This document shows, one piece after another, positions 31,341 through 41,300 of a stretch of 64,000 nt of DNA (its first letter is position 1; each line of letters starts with the position of its first letter). The position numbers and the translations under genes are program-made. Source of the DNA: Betaproteobacteria bacterium. GTDB lineage: Bacteria > Pseudomonadota > Gammaproteobacteria > Burkholderiales > Casimicrobiaceae. Below the pieces are notes generated by a model that saw nothing but the letters and a program-made list of their open reading frames with translations, was not told where the DNA came from and did not search any database. The stretch spans positions 124,001-188,000 of the forward strand of contig JADJWJ010000005.1 in NCBI GenBank assembly GCA_016716425.1, given 5' to 3'.

Positions 31341-32330
31341 ATGCCCGGCATGCCCACCGCCGCGCCCTACGCCGACCTGACGCCGGACCGGATCCTCGAC
31401 GCGCTCGACAGCGTGGGCATCGCCGGCGACGGGCGGCTGCTCGCACTCAACAGCTACGAGAACCGCGTCTACCTCGTCTATCGCAACGATGATGCCGCGG
31501 TCGTCGCCAAGTTCTACCGTCCGGAGCGCTGGAGCGACGACGCGATCGTGGAGGAGCATGCGTTCGTCGCCGAGCTCGCCGCGCGCGAGATCCCGGTGGT
31601 CGCGCCGATGATGCTGGCCGGCCGCACGCTGCACCGCTTCGCCGACTTCCGCTTTGCCGTCTTACCGCGACAGGGCGGTCGCATGCCCGAGCTCGACGAC
31701 AGTGCGACGCTCGAATGGCTGGGCCGGTTCATCGGCCGCATTCACGCGGTCGGCGCGCTCGCGCCGTTCGCGCACCGGCCCGCGCTGTCCATCGCGACGT
31801 TCGGCGACGAGCCGCGCGAGTACCTGCTCGCGCACGGATTCGTCCCGCCCGACCTCACCGACGCGTACCGGTCGGTATCCGCGATGGCGCTCGACGGCGT
31901 GCGCCGCTGCTACGACCGCGCTGGCGACGTCGGCACGCTGCGGCTGCACGGCGACTGCCACGCGAGCAACGTGCTGTGGACGGCCGACGGCCCGCACTTC
32001 GTCGACTTCGATGACGCGCGCACCGGCCCTGCCGTGCAGGACCTGTGGATGCTGCTTTCCGGCGACCGCGCCGCGGCGACACGGCAGCTGTCGGACGTGC
32101 TCGCCGGCTACGAGGACTTCGCGGACTTCGACCGGCGCGAACTGCACCTGGTCGAGGCGCTGCGCACGCTGCGCCTCGTCCACTATGCGGCGTGGATCGC
32201 CCGCCGCTGGGACGACCCGGCGTTTCCCGCCGCGTTTCCGTGGTTCAACACGCAACGCTACTGGCAGGACCGCGTCCTCGAGCTGCGCGAGCAGATCGCC
32301 GCGATGGACGAGCCGCCGCTGGTCGCGTAG
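31341..32330 (+). CDS. srkA: Stress response kinase A (SrkA/YihE)
   Basis: A 329-residue protein kinase of the SrkA family: LNSYENRVYLVYRND (nucleotide binding), VVAKFYRPERWSDDAIVEEH (Lys and Glu), catalytic HGDCHASNVLW and metal-binding VDFDDARTGPAVQDLWMLL. SrkA is a cytoplasmic Ser/Thr kinase that protects against stress-induced cell death and is often near dsbA, which is not present here. The start at 31341 or at the second Met (31350) is ambiguous; a TACAAT at 31337 overlapping the first ATG may be a -10 box that would make the second a leaderless start. Confidence 0.9.
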   Translation: MPGMPTAAPYADLTPDRILDALDSVGIAGDGRLLALNSYENRVYLVYRNDDAAVVAKFYRPERWSDDAIVEEHAFVAELAAREIPVVAPMMLAGRTLHRFADFRFAVLPRQGGRMPELDDSATLEWLGRFIGRIHAVGALAPFAHRPALSIATFGDEPREYLLAHGFVPPDLTDAYRSVSAMALDGVRRCYDRAGDVGTLRLHGDCHASNVLWTADGPHFVDFDDARTGPAVQDLWMLLSGDRAAATRQLSDVLAGYEDFADFDRRELHLVEALRTLRLVHYAAWIARRWDDPAFPAAFPWFNTQRYWQDRVLELREQIAAMDEPPLVA

Positions 32331-32346
32331 GCAGCGCGCGCCCGCG

Positions 32347-33549
32347 TCACTCCGGGTCGAGCGTGAACATCTCCTGCGGGCGGGCCACGCCCTTCAGCGC
32401 GTAGCGCCCGAGGCTCACCAGGCGCGCCGCGGCCGGTCCGGCCGCGGCGGCGAACGCCGCCGAGGCGATGACGCTGCGCTCGAGCGATCCGCACAGCGCC
32501 TCGATCCGGGCCGCTTCGTTGACCGCGGGCCCCAGCACGGTGAAGTCGAGCCGGCGCGCGCTGCCGACATTGCCGTACAGCAGTTCGCCCACGTGCAGTG
32601 CGACGTGCGTGTCGGTGACAGGCGATCCGGCCGCGGCCCGGCGCGCGTTCAGCGCAGCGATGCGCCCGCGATGATCGATGGCCGCCGCGAGCGCGCGCGC
32701 CGCCGCCGGCTCGGTGCCGTCGTCCGAAAAGATCGCCAGGATCGCGTCGCCGATGAACTTCAGCACGTGGCCGCCGTGGGCTTCGATCGCCTCGACCTGC
32801 ACCTCCGCGTACTCGTTGAGGAGCGCGAGCGTGCCGGCCGGGCCGACCGCCTCGGAGATCCGCGTATACCCGGCAAGGTCGCTGAACCAGACCACGGCGC
32901 GGATCGTCTCGGCCTGGCCGCGCACGATGTTGCCCGCGAGCACCCGCTCGGCGGCATCGCGACCGAGGTAGGTCGTGACCAGCGCGCGCGCGTTCTGCCG
33001 CGACGCGCGCAGGAGGAACGCGAGCGCCAGCGTCGGCAGCGTCCCGGCCAGCCGCACCAGCTGCGCGTCGGTGAAGCCGCCGGCCGCGTCGGTCGCCCAC
33101 GACGACGCCATGCCCTGGACGGTATCGTTGCCGGATTGCTCGCTGTCGCGGGTGAGAAATGCGACGTAGTCGGTCATGTGCTCGATACGCAGCGCGGCCA
33201 GCAACGGGAACTCGCCGCGCGCGTCGACGCCATCGAGGCGCCGGCGCAACGTATCCGCACCCTGGCCCAGCATGAAGCGGAACGGGCTCGCCTGCCACTC
33301 GGAATCGGCCTCGGCGTCGCGTGCGCGCGGAAACGGCTCGTCGACGCCGCCCGTGGCGCGCCGCCAGACCACCTGCCGTCCGCCGAGCACCGGGTCGAGC
33401 AGGTTGAGCGCGACCGATGCGCGGGCGATCGGGATTCCATCGGCCACGAGCCGCTCGACCACGCCCGCAAGCATCGCGGATTCCGGCTCGTCGCCGAGCG
33501 CGCTGCGTACGATCCAGGCGCCCAGGTCGGTGCCGCCGGCCGCGGTCAC
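32347..33549 (-). CDS. Adenylate/guanylate cyclase-domain protein
   Basis: A 400-residue protein. The N-terminal half (ALGDEPESAMLAGVVERLVA, then LRRRLDG) resembles the helical input domain found in class III adenylate cyclases of this type. The C-terminal cyclase domain has AVVWFSDLAGYTRISE (first metal Asp), VLKFIGDAILAIFSDD (second metal Asp) and LDFTVLGPAVNEAARIEALC. The start GTG 33549 is inferred from the GTGA overlap with the LysR stop. No membrane segment was seen, so it is probably cytosolic. Coupling to a GcvA-type regulator suggests a shared signal. Confidence 0.83.
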   Translation of the reverse strand: MTAAGGTDLGAWIVRSALGDEPESAMLAGVVERLVADGIPIARASVALNLLDPVLGGRQVVWRRATGGVDEPFPRARDAEADSEWQASPFRFMLGQGADTLRRRLDGVDARGEFPLLAALRIEHMTDYVAFLTRDSEQSGNDTVQGMASSWATDAAGGFTDAQLVRLAGTLPTLALAFLLRASRQNARALVTTYLGRDAAERVLAGNIVRGQAETIRAVVWFSDLAGYTRISEAVGPAGTLALLNEYAEVQVEAIEAHGGHVLKFIGDAILAIFSDDGTEPAAARALAAAIDHRGRIAALNARRAAAGSPVTDTHVALHVGELLYGNVGSARRLDFTVLGPAVNEAARIEALCGSLERSVIASAAFAAAAGPAAARLVSLGRYALKGVARPQEMFTLDPE

Positions 33550-34538
33550 GTGCGCCGCTCCGCTGCGGCGGGGCGCCGCTTCGCTGTCCGCGCGTCCCCG
33601 ATCGGCGGCGGCGCCTGCGCCATGTCGTGCGCCGTCGCGCCACGCAGCCACGCGACGAATGCAGCCACCGCGTCGCGGCGCTCCGCTCCACGCGCATAGA
33701 CGACATGGAAACCGCCGAGCCGCGCGATCCAGTCGCGCCCGAGCGGCACGCGCAGTGTTCCATCGCGCAGGTGCCGCGCGAGATGCGGCCACTTGCCGAT
33801 GGCCACGCCGCCGCCCGCGCACGCCGCCGCGATCACCTGATCGTAGTGCGAGAAGCGCAGCGCCCCGGCCGGCTTGGTCGCGGGCAGCCCGAGCGCCTCG
33901 AACCAGTGGCCCCAGTCGTACCACGTCTTGCCGTACAGCACGGTCTCGTAGTCGAGGCGCACGTGGTGCGCGAGGTCCTCGGGCGCGGCGAGCCGGTGGC
34001 CGCGCGCGCGCAGGTACGCCGGCGTGCACACGGGAAAGATCATGTAGTCGACGAGCCGCTCGCCGCTCGGCGTGTCGACCCACGGCGGCACGTAGCGCAG
34101 CGCGAGGTCGAGGTGCTCGCGCTCGAGGTCGACGGCGTCGTTGCTCGCGACCACGCGCACGTCGACGGACGGCTCGCACAGCGCGAACCCGGGCAGCAGC
34201 GGCGCAAGCCACGTCGACGCCAGCGCAGGCGTGGTCGTCACCGCCACCAGCGACCGGCCGGCGCCCGCCAGCCGCTCGGCGGCGGTGTCGATCATCGCCA
34301 GCGCTTCGTCGGTGACCCGGTACAGTTCCTCGCCCGCCTGCGTCAGCTGCAGCGCGCGGTTCGCGCGCCGGAAGAGCGGCAGGCCGAGCTGCGCCTCGAG
34401 CGCCTTGATCTCGCGGCTGACCGCCGGCTGCGTGACGTTGAGCTCGCGGGCGGCGCGGGTGAAACTCAAGTGCCGCGCCGCCGCGCGAAAGCCGCGCAGC
34501 AGGTCGAGCGAGAGCCGCGGACGCCGACGGGTCACCAT
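33546..34538 (-). CDS. LysR-family regulator, GcvA-like
   Basis: A 330-residue LysR protein: HTH LLRGFRAAARHLSFTRAARE, then LNVTQPAVSREIKALEAQLG and LPLFRRANRALQLTQAG; a periplasmic-binding-protein-like effector domain with ASTWLAPLLPGF and DLALRYVPPWVD, which is GcvA-like. The C-terminal 25 residues are Arg/Ala/Pro-rich and not conserved. Its stop overlaps the cyclase start (GTGA). It is divergent from a TraB/GumN gene. Confidence 0.88.
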   Translation of the reverse strand: MVTRRRPRLSLDLLRGFRAAARHLSFTRAARELNVTQPAVSREIKALEAQLGLPLFRRANRALQLTQAGEELYRVTDEALAMIDTAAERLAGAGRSLVAVTTTPALASTWLAPLLPGFALCEPSVDVRVVASNDAVDLEREHLDLALRYVPPWVDTPSGERLVDYMIFPVCTPAYLRARGHRLAAPEDLAHHVRLDYETVLYGKTWYDWGHWFEALGLPATKPAGALRFSHYDQVIAAACAGGGVAIGKWPHLARHLRDGTLRVPLGRDWIARLGGFHVVYARGAERRDAVAAFVAWLRGATAHDMAQAPPPIGDARTAKRRPAAAERRT

Positions 34539-34634
34539 GCGAATTGGTTATGACAGGAGTGAGAAAAGATCGTTTGCGGGCGTGCACAACGCTGTCGAGA
34601 ATCTGCCGCCAAGACTACTCCATGAGGAACGCGC

Positions 34635-35564
34635 ATGGGAGCTTGGCCGGCAGCAGGCCGCGCGACAACGTGGCGGCGGCGCGTCCGCGCCGCTGCCGCC
34701 ATGGTCGCGCTGCTGCTTGCCTCGCTGCTCGCCGCGGGCGCGCCGGAGCGCGCGGTGCGGGACGACGGCCGCCTGTGGCGGATCGCGCGTCCGGGCGTGG
34801 CCGACAGCTTCGTGCTCGGCACGATCCACGTCGCCGACCCGCGCGTCGCGCGCATTGCGCCACCCGTCGCCGCGGCGCTCGCGCAGACGCGGACGCTTGC
34901 GCTGGAAACCGTGCCGCTGCCGCTGCCCGCCGCGGACCAGGACGCGCTGGAGGCGCTCCCGGACGGCGGCCGGCTCGAGCCGCTGATCGGCGCCGCGGCA
35001 TACGCGCAGGTGCGGCGCGCGCTCGCAGCACAGGGAATCGCCGAACCGGAGATGGCGCGGCTGAAGCCATGGGCGGCGATGCTGAAGGTGGCCCGGATCG
35101 CCGCACCCGACGACGAGCGCAGCCTCGACGAGAACCTCTTCGCCGCGGCGCTCGGCCAGCGGATGCGCATCGAGCCGCTGGAAGCCGTCGCGGAGCAGGC
35201 GGTGGCGTTCGACATGGTGCCCCTCGACTCGCAGGTTGCGCTGCTCGCGCACGCGCTGGCGCACCGCGACGCGCTGGCGACGCTGACGGAGCCGGCCATC
35301 GCCGCGTGGTCGCACGGCGATCTCGCCGCGCTCGCGGCGCCGTTGGGCGTGGTCGGTGATCGCCACCCGGAGATGCGGCGCCACTACGACGCGCTCGCGA
35401 AGCACATCGTCCAGAACCGCACCGCGGTGTTCCACCACCGGCTGTTCCTCGCGCTGCGCGGCGGCCGCGTGTTCGTCGCCGTCGGCGCGTCGCACCTGGG
35501 CGGCCGCGCGGGGCTGCTCGCGTTGCTGCGCGAGGACGGCTATCGCGTCACGCCGGTCTGGTAG
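34635..35564 (+). CDS. TraB/GumN-family protein
   Basis: A 309-residue secreted or membrane-anchored protein (hydrophobic AAAAMVALLLASLLAAGAPE near residue 20-38) with the TraB/GumN fold: LGTIHVADPRV, TLALETVPLP, KPWAAMLKV and VAVGASHLGG. The conserved GTIH and GASHL motifs belong to a putative metallohydrolase family (Tiki-like) whose bacterial substrates are unknown. Confidence 0.83.
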   Translation: MGAWPAAGRATTWRRRVRAAAAMVALLLASLLAAGAPERAVRDDGRLWRIARPGVADSFVLGTIHVADPRVARIAPPVAAALAQTRTLALETVPLPLPAADQDALEALPDGGRLEPLIGAAAYAQVRRALAAQGIAEPEMARLKPWAAMLKVARIAAPDDERSLDENLFAAALGQRMRIEPLEAVAEQAVAFDMVPLDSQVALLAHALAHRDALATLTEPAIAAWSHGDLAALAAPLGVVGDRHPEMRRHYDALAKHIVQNRTAVFHHRLFLALRGGRVFVAVGASHLGGRAGLLALLREDGYRVTPVW

Positions 35565-35675
35565 CGTCGGATTCGCACGGGATCCACCGCGCGACCACCG
35601 GGCGCGTTGCCGGAAGGGCAGCCACGGGCGTACAGTCGCGTTGCGCGGTTCCCTCGCCGCGCGCCTGCCGAGTCC

Positions 35676-36386
35676 GTGTCCGCGCTCCGCCTCCTCCCGC
35701 TGCTCGCGCTCGGCGCCGCCGTTGCGGTCGCAGCGTCCGGGTTCGGTACCCGCATCGCGCTGTGGGACTACCGCACGGCGTTCGCGATCCTGCGCTGGGG
35801 CGCCAATGCAGGACTCGCTGTCGCGGCGCTCGCCGCGATCGCTTCGTTCGTGCCGCGTGCGCGTGCCGGAAACGGACGGCGACTGGTCCTCGCCGCCGCG
35901 ATCGGCGTCGGCGCCGCCGCGCTCCCGCTGTACTGGTTGCACGTCGCGCGCTCGGTGCCGCCGATCAACGACATCACGACCGACCTGGCGAATCCGCCGA
36001 CGTTCGTCGCGATCCTTCCGCTGCGGGCGCAGGCGCCGGTCCCGGCGGCGTATGCCGGCGAAGCAACCGCCCGCGCGCAGCGCGACGGGTACCCGGACCT
36101 CGAGCCGACCGTGATCGCGGACGCGCCGCCCGCCGCGTTTGCCCGGGCGCTGGCTGCGGCGCGGGCGATGGACTGGACGATCGTCGCGACCGACGATGCC
36201 GCCGGCCGCATCGAGGCCACGACGACCACGCCGTGGTTCGGCTTCACCGACGACATCGTGATCCGGGTTGCGGCCGACCCGGGTGGCAGCCGCGTCGACG
36301 TGCGCTCCGTCTCCCGCGTGGGCACGAGCGATCTCGGCGCCAACGCGCGGCGCATTCGCGACTACACGGCCGCGCTCGCGCGCTGA
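35676..36386 (+). CDS. DUF1499 membrane protein
   Basis: A 236-residue protein. Two or three N-terminal membrane helices (LLPLLALGAAVAVAASGFG, AGLAVAALAAIASFVP, LVLAAAIGVGAAALPLYW) precede a DUF1499 domain: SVPPINDITTDLANPPTF, YPDLEPTVIADAPPAAF, TTTPWFGFTDDIVIRV and VDVRSVSRVGTSDLGANARR. GTG 35676 was preferred over TTG 35607 because the hydrophobic start follows immediately. Function is unknown. Confidence 0.85.
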   Translation: MSALRLLPLLALGAAVAVAASGFGTRIALWDYRTAFAILRWGANAGLAVAALAAIASFVPRARAGNGRRLVLAAAIGVGAAALPLYWLHVARSVPPINDITTDLANPPTFVAILPLRAQAPVPAAYAGEATARAQRDGYPDLEPTVIADAPPAAFARALAAARAMDWTIVATDDAAGRIEATTTTPWFGFTDDIVIRVAADPGGSRVDVRSVSRVGTSDLGANARRIRDYTAALAR

Positions 36387-36516
36387 AGCGCCGCAGGGCT
36401 GCGTCGCGCAAGCGCCCGCGACGAGCAACGCGACGCCGGCCGCGAGGTTGAACGCGCCGGATGCCGTCCCGCGAAGCGCCACCGGCGCCGCGCCGCGCGC
36501 CGTCGATCAGCGCGGC

Positions 36517-38202
36517 CTACGGCAACGTCAGCGCCACGCGCACGGTCCCCGCGCGCTCGTGGCGCGCGACGAGTTCGACGCGCGCGCCGGTCTCGCCGTG
36601 GACGACCCACTCGATCTTCATCCGGTCGTCGGTGACGTGGTAGTCGGGCCAGAACGAGATGCCGGTATGCTTGTACGCGCGGCCCTCGAGCTGGCCCATC
36701 TCCATCCGGCGCTTGCCCTGCACCAACGTCGCGCCCTCGGGCAGCGCGATCTCGGCGACGACGCCGCGGACGACCTTGCGCTCCAGCGCGCGCTTCGACA
36801 CGTACGACGGCAGCCAGCCGGTGTTCTGCACGACGAGCATCACCTTGCAATTGCCGCCGCCCTGCGCGGTGGCCTCCGCGTGCACCAGCTCGAGCTTCGG
36901 TGACAACAGCGCCTGCCAGACGATCCACTCCGGGAAGCGCGCGAGCTCGCGCGGGAGCAGGTTGGGCGGTGGATTGGAGAACGCGTGGAAGCGGTTCCAG
37001 CCGCCGATCTCCACACGGCCCAACTGCGGGTGGTCGAACGGCCGCCACGGCTGGTGGGCGAGGCCGCCGAGCGCCTCGTCGCTCCAGCGCAGGATCGCAA
37101 GATCGTCGGACGGCGGGTGGTCGCGGAACCAGTCGATGAACTTGTAGTCGGCGATGCCTGCCTCGCGCATCGGCGACCAGATCTCGACGACCCAGACGAA
37201 GATGCCCAGGTGCTCGTACACCCAGTCGAACGTGCCTCCGATCACCATCTTCGGGTGGTAGCGGAACTCCTCGTACACCGAGATGTTCGGGTAGCCGGTG
37301 AGCTCGGTGCCCTTCTTTCCGGTCGCCTGGTAGACCCACAGGTCCTCGGCGTGCATCTCCTCGTCGGGCTGGTGCTCGAACGGCCGCAGCAGCACGCCGC
37401 TCCACGTGTGGAACGTGGTGGCGCCGGTGATGTTGGGATGGCGCACGACGAAGTCGACGACGGCGCGGACTTCCGGCTCGGACGTCGGGTACGGCCCCGC
37501 GCCCATCTGCTCGAACTCCTGCCGCCACGACGCCGGGAAGTTGCGGTTGAGGTCGAGTCCCTGCACCGGCTTCTTCACGCGCAGCGTGTACCCGTCGTAG
37601 TTTTCGACCGTGCCTTCGGGGACGATCCGATAGTAGCTGCCGCCGGTCTCCGCCGGATCGCGGCGGATCATGAGGCGCGGCTCGTCCGGATGCGCCTTCC
37701 AGACGCCGTTGGGATCGGCGATGCGCATCTGCAGGATGCGGCCGTCGCCGTCGACGTCCTCGACGGTCAGGCCCTCGACGTCCTCCTCGCCGTGCGGGTA
37801 CGGGCGCGTGCTCGAGCGGACCCACTTCGGGCGGTCGGCGAGCGCCCATTCGGCGCCGTCGGGGTTGATGCGCGGGCAGATGTAGAACGCGCGGGTGTCG
37901 AGCGCGCGCGTGATGTCGGCGTCGTTGCCATACTGTGTGGCCAGTGTGTGCAGCAGGTACACGTTGGCGGCGGACCCGGCGACCTCGGTGGCGTGGATGT
38001 TGCCGTCGACCCAGAACGCCGGCTTGTCCGCCGCGGGTCCCGTCTTCGCATTGGTGATGGTCGCAACCCAGATGTCGCGGCCCTCGTGGCTCTTGCCAAT
38101 CGACTCGACGGTCACGAGGTCCGGGTACTCGCGCGCGAACGCGTGCAGGAGCTCGGTCAGCTCGGCGTAGCGGTAGAAGCGGTCGAAGACGATGGCGGGC
38201 AT
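36517..38202 (-). CDS. M14-family zinc carboxypeptidase
   Basis: A 561-residue M14 metallopeptidase: zinc ligands in GNIHATEVAG (H-x2-E) and TTFHTWSG (His), substrate Arg region LDLNRNFPA, the DGDGRILQMRIADPNG extension, and the general-base Glu in FVWVVEIWSP. The last 150 residues form a beta-rich accessory domain (LVVQNTGWLPSYVSKRAL). No signal peptide is seen, so it is probably cytosolic. Such M14 proteins with this accessory domain act on peptides or cell-wall fragments; the substrate is not clear. Confidence 0.87.
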   Translation of the reverse strand: MPAIVFDRFYRYAELTELLHAFAREYPDLVTVESIGKSHEGRDIWVATITNAKTGPAADKPAFWVDGNIHATEVAGSAANVYLLHTLATQYGNDADITRALDTRAFYICPRINPDGAEWALADRPKWVRSSTRPYPHGEEDVEGLTVEDVDGDGRILQMRIADPNGVWKAHPDEPRLMIRRDPAETGGSYYRIVPEGTVENYDGYTLRVKKPVQGLDLNRNFPASWRQEFEQMGAGPYPTSEPEVRAVVDFVVRHPNITGATTFHTWSGVLLRPFEHQPDEEMHAEDLWVYQATGKKGTELTGYPNISVYEEFRYHPKMVIGGTFDWVYEHLGIFVWVVEIWSPMREAGIADYKFIDWFRDHPPSDDLAILRWSDEALGGLAHQPWRPFDHPQLGRVEIGGWNRFHAFSNPPPNLLPRELARFPEWIVWQALLSPKLELVHAEATAQGGGNCKVMLVVQNTGWLPSYVSKRALERKVVRGVVAEIALPEGATLVQGKRRMEMGQLEGRAYKHTGISFWPDYHVTDDRMKIEWVVHGETGARVELVARHERAGTVRVALTLP

Positions 38203-38339
38203 GGCGGCGGGGGCGGCGGGGGAAGGCGGGCATCTTAGCCGCTTTCCCGGGGTCGGACCCTTGGCGTCCCCAGCGGTCCGGCGGCGGGGCGGGGGTCCTG
38301 GGGCCGGCTCGGTGCCTCCTCGTGGCCTCCGCGTCGCGA

Positions 38340-38361
38340 ATACCGTATAAACATACGGTAT
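38340..38361. promoter_or_regulatory. LexA-box-like palindrome upstream of dnaE2
   Basis: ATACCGTAT-AAAC-ATACGGTAT, nine-base perfect arms, 13 bp before the dnaE2 ATG at 38374. The core CCGTAT-N4-ATACGG recurs with one change upstream of lexA. It is the likely LexA operator for dnaE2. The 170 bp upstream of it is GC-rich and holds another short repeat-like GGGTCGGACCC at about 38254. Confidence 0.72.
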
Positions 38362-38373
38362 ACTGGATCAGCC

Positions 38374-41300
38374 ATGCTCCCCCCCTACGCCGAGCTGCAC
38401 TGCCTGACCAATTTTTCGTTCCTGCGCGGCGCGTCGCACCCGGAGGAGCTGGTCGAGCGGGCGCACGCGCTGGGGTACGCCGCGCTCGCGGTCACCGACG
38501 AGTGCTCGCTGGCCGGCGTCGTCCGCGCGCACCTGGCCGCGAAGGACGCCGGGCTGCCGCTCGTGATCGGCAGCGAGTTCACGCTGGCCGACGGCTTGCA
38601 GCTCGCCCTCTACGCCACCGACCGCGCGACGTACGGCGACCTGGCGCAGCTCGTCACGCGCGGCCGGCGCAACGCGGCCAAGGGCACCTACGCGCTCACG
38701 CGCGACGACGTCGCGGCGCTCGCGCCGCGCTGCCTCGCGCTGTGGTTTCCGCCCGCCGCGCAGAGCCGAAAAACCGAGCCTGGCTCGGTTTCGGGTTCGG
38801 CCCGACCGCGAAACCGGGAAACCGTGAAAACCGAGCCAGGCTCGGTTTTCACGGCCGACGCCCGCTGGCTCGCCGACGTCTTCCCCGGCCGTGCGTGGAT
38901 CGCCGCCCAACTCTTCGCACGCGCCGGCGACCGCGCACGGCTCGACGCGCTGCACGCGCTGTCGCGCGCGAGCGGCCTGCCGCTGGTCGCCGCGGGCGAC
39001 GTGCACATGCACGTGCGCGCGCGCCGCGCACTGCAGGACACGCTGACGGCCATTCGCCTGCGCACGCCACTCGCCGCGTGCGGTCACGCGCTGTTCGCCA
39101 ACGGCGAGCGCCACCTGCGGTCGCGCGCGCGGCTCGCGACGGTCTATCCGCGCGCGCTCACCGACGCGACGCTCGACGTCGTCGCGCGGTGCGCCTTTTC
39201 GCTCGACGAGCTGCGTTACGAGTATCCGGAGGAGCTGGTGCCGGCGGGCGCCACTCCCGCATCGCACCTGCGCGCACTGGTCGAGGCAGGCCTCGTCCGC
39301 CGCTACGGCGCCGGTGCCGTGCCGGCCGACGTGCGCGAGTTGGTCGAGCACGAGCTGGCACTGATCGCGGAACTCGAGTACGAGCCGTACTTCCTCACGG
39401 TGGAGGACATCGTCGCGTTCGCGCGGACGCAGGGCATCCTGTGCCAGGGCCGGGGGTCGGCCGCCAACTCGGCCGTCTGCTACGCGCTCGGCATCACCGA
39501 GGTCGACCCGGCGCGAATGAGCATGCTGTTCGAGCGCTTCATCAGCCGCGAGAGGAACGAGCCGCCCGATATCGACGTCGACTTCGAGCACCAGCGGCGC
39601 GAGGAGGTCATGCAGTACGTGTACGGCAAGTACGGGCGCGACCGCGCGGCGCTCGCCGCCACGCTCATCACCTACCGGCCGAAGAGCGCGATCCGCGACG
39701 TCGGCCGCGCGCTGGGCCTCGACCTGGCACAGGTCGACCGGCTCGCCGGCGTGTTCGCGTGGTGGGACGGCCGCCGCATCGAGCCCGCGCGCGTCCGCGA
39801 GGCGGGCTTCGACCCGGAGCACCCGCTGATCGAGCGGCTGGTCACGCTGACGGGAGACCTCATGGGTTTTCCGCGTCACCTGTCGCAGCACGTCGGCGGC
39901 TTCGTGATCGCGCGCGGCCTCCTCGAACGGATAGTGCCGGTCGAGAACGCCGCGATGGCCGACCGCACGGTCATCCAGTGGGACAAGGACGACCTCGACG
40001 CGATGGGCCTGCTCAAGGTCGACTGCCTCGCGCTCGGCATGCTCTCGGCGATCCGCCGCGCGCTCGACATGGTCTCGCGGTTCCGCGGCACGACGCTGCG
40101 GATGCAGGACATTCCGGCGGAGGACCCCGCCGTCTACGCGATGTGCCAGCGCGCCGACACGGTCGGCGTGTTCCAGATCGAGTCGCGCGCGCAGCAGTCG
40201 ATGCTGCCGCGGTTGCGCCCCGCGTGCTTCTACGACCTCGTCATCGAGGTCGCGATCGTCCGGCCCGGGCCCATCCAGGGCGGCATGGTGCATCCGTACC
40301 TGCGGCGCCGGCAGGGCCTCGAGCCCGTCACGTATCCGAACGCCGCGGTGAAGAGCGTGCTCGAGCGCACGCTCGGCGTGCCGATCTTCCAGGAGCAGGT
40401 GATGCAGCTCGCGATCGTCGCAGCGGGCTTCTCGCCGGGCGAGGCCGATCACCTGCGCCGCTCGATGGCCGCGTGGCGGAGGAAGGGCGGCCTCGAGAAA
40501 TTCGAGCAGCGGCTGATCGACGGCATGGGCGCGCGCGGTCTCTCCGAGTCGTTCGCGCGGCAGATCTACCAGCAGATCCTGGGTTTCGGCGAGTACGGCT
40601 TCCCGGAGTCGCACTCGGCGTCGTTCTCGCTGCTCGTCTACGTGTCGGCGTGGCTGAAGCGCCACGAGCCCGCGGCGTTCTGCGCGGCGCTGCTCAATTC
40701 GCAGCCGATGGGCTTCTACGCGCCGTCGCAACTGGTGCAGGACGCGCGGCGGCACGGCGTGGACGTACGCGACGCCGACGTGACGATCAGCGCGTGGGAC
40801 TGCACGCTGGAGAAATCGGGCCGGGTGGGGGCTACTCCTCCAGGGGAGAGGGTGGGTGGGGAGGGCGCCCGCGCTGCGCCTCGGCCTGCGCATGATCGCG
40901 GGCCTGTCCGAGGACAGCGCGCAGCGCATCGTCACCGCGCGTGCCGCGCGGCCGTTCGCGCACGTCGCCGATCTCGCGCACCGCGCGCGGCTGCCCCGCC
41001 GCGACCTGACCGCACTCGCCGCCGCCGGCGCGCTCGCGCGCCTGTCCGGCCACCGCCACGCCGCCGTCTGGGACGTCGCGGGCGTGGAGCGCCTGCCGCC
41101 GATCCTCGCCGACGCGACGTTCGCGGAAGCCCCGCCTGCCCTGCCCGCGCCGACCGAAGGCCAGGACATCGTCGCCGACTACCGCGCGCTGGGACTCACG
41201 CTGCGCCGCCATCCGCTCGCGCTGCTGCGCGGGAGCTGCGCGCGCAGCGGCTCGTCAGCGCCGCCGACGTCGCGCGCACGCCGCACGGCCGTCTCGCGCG

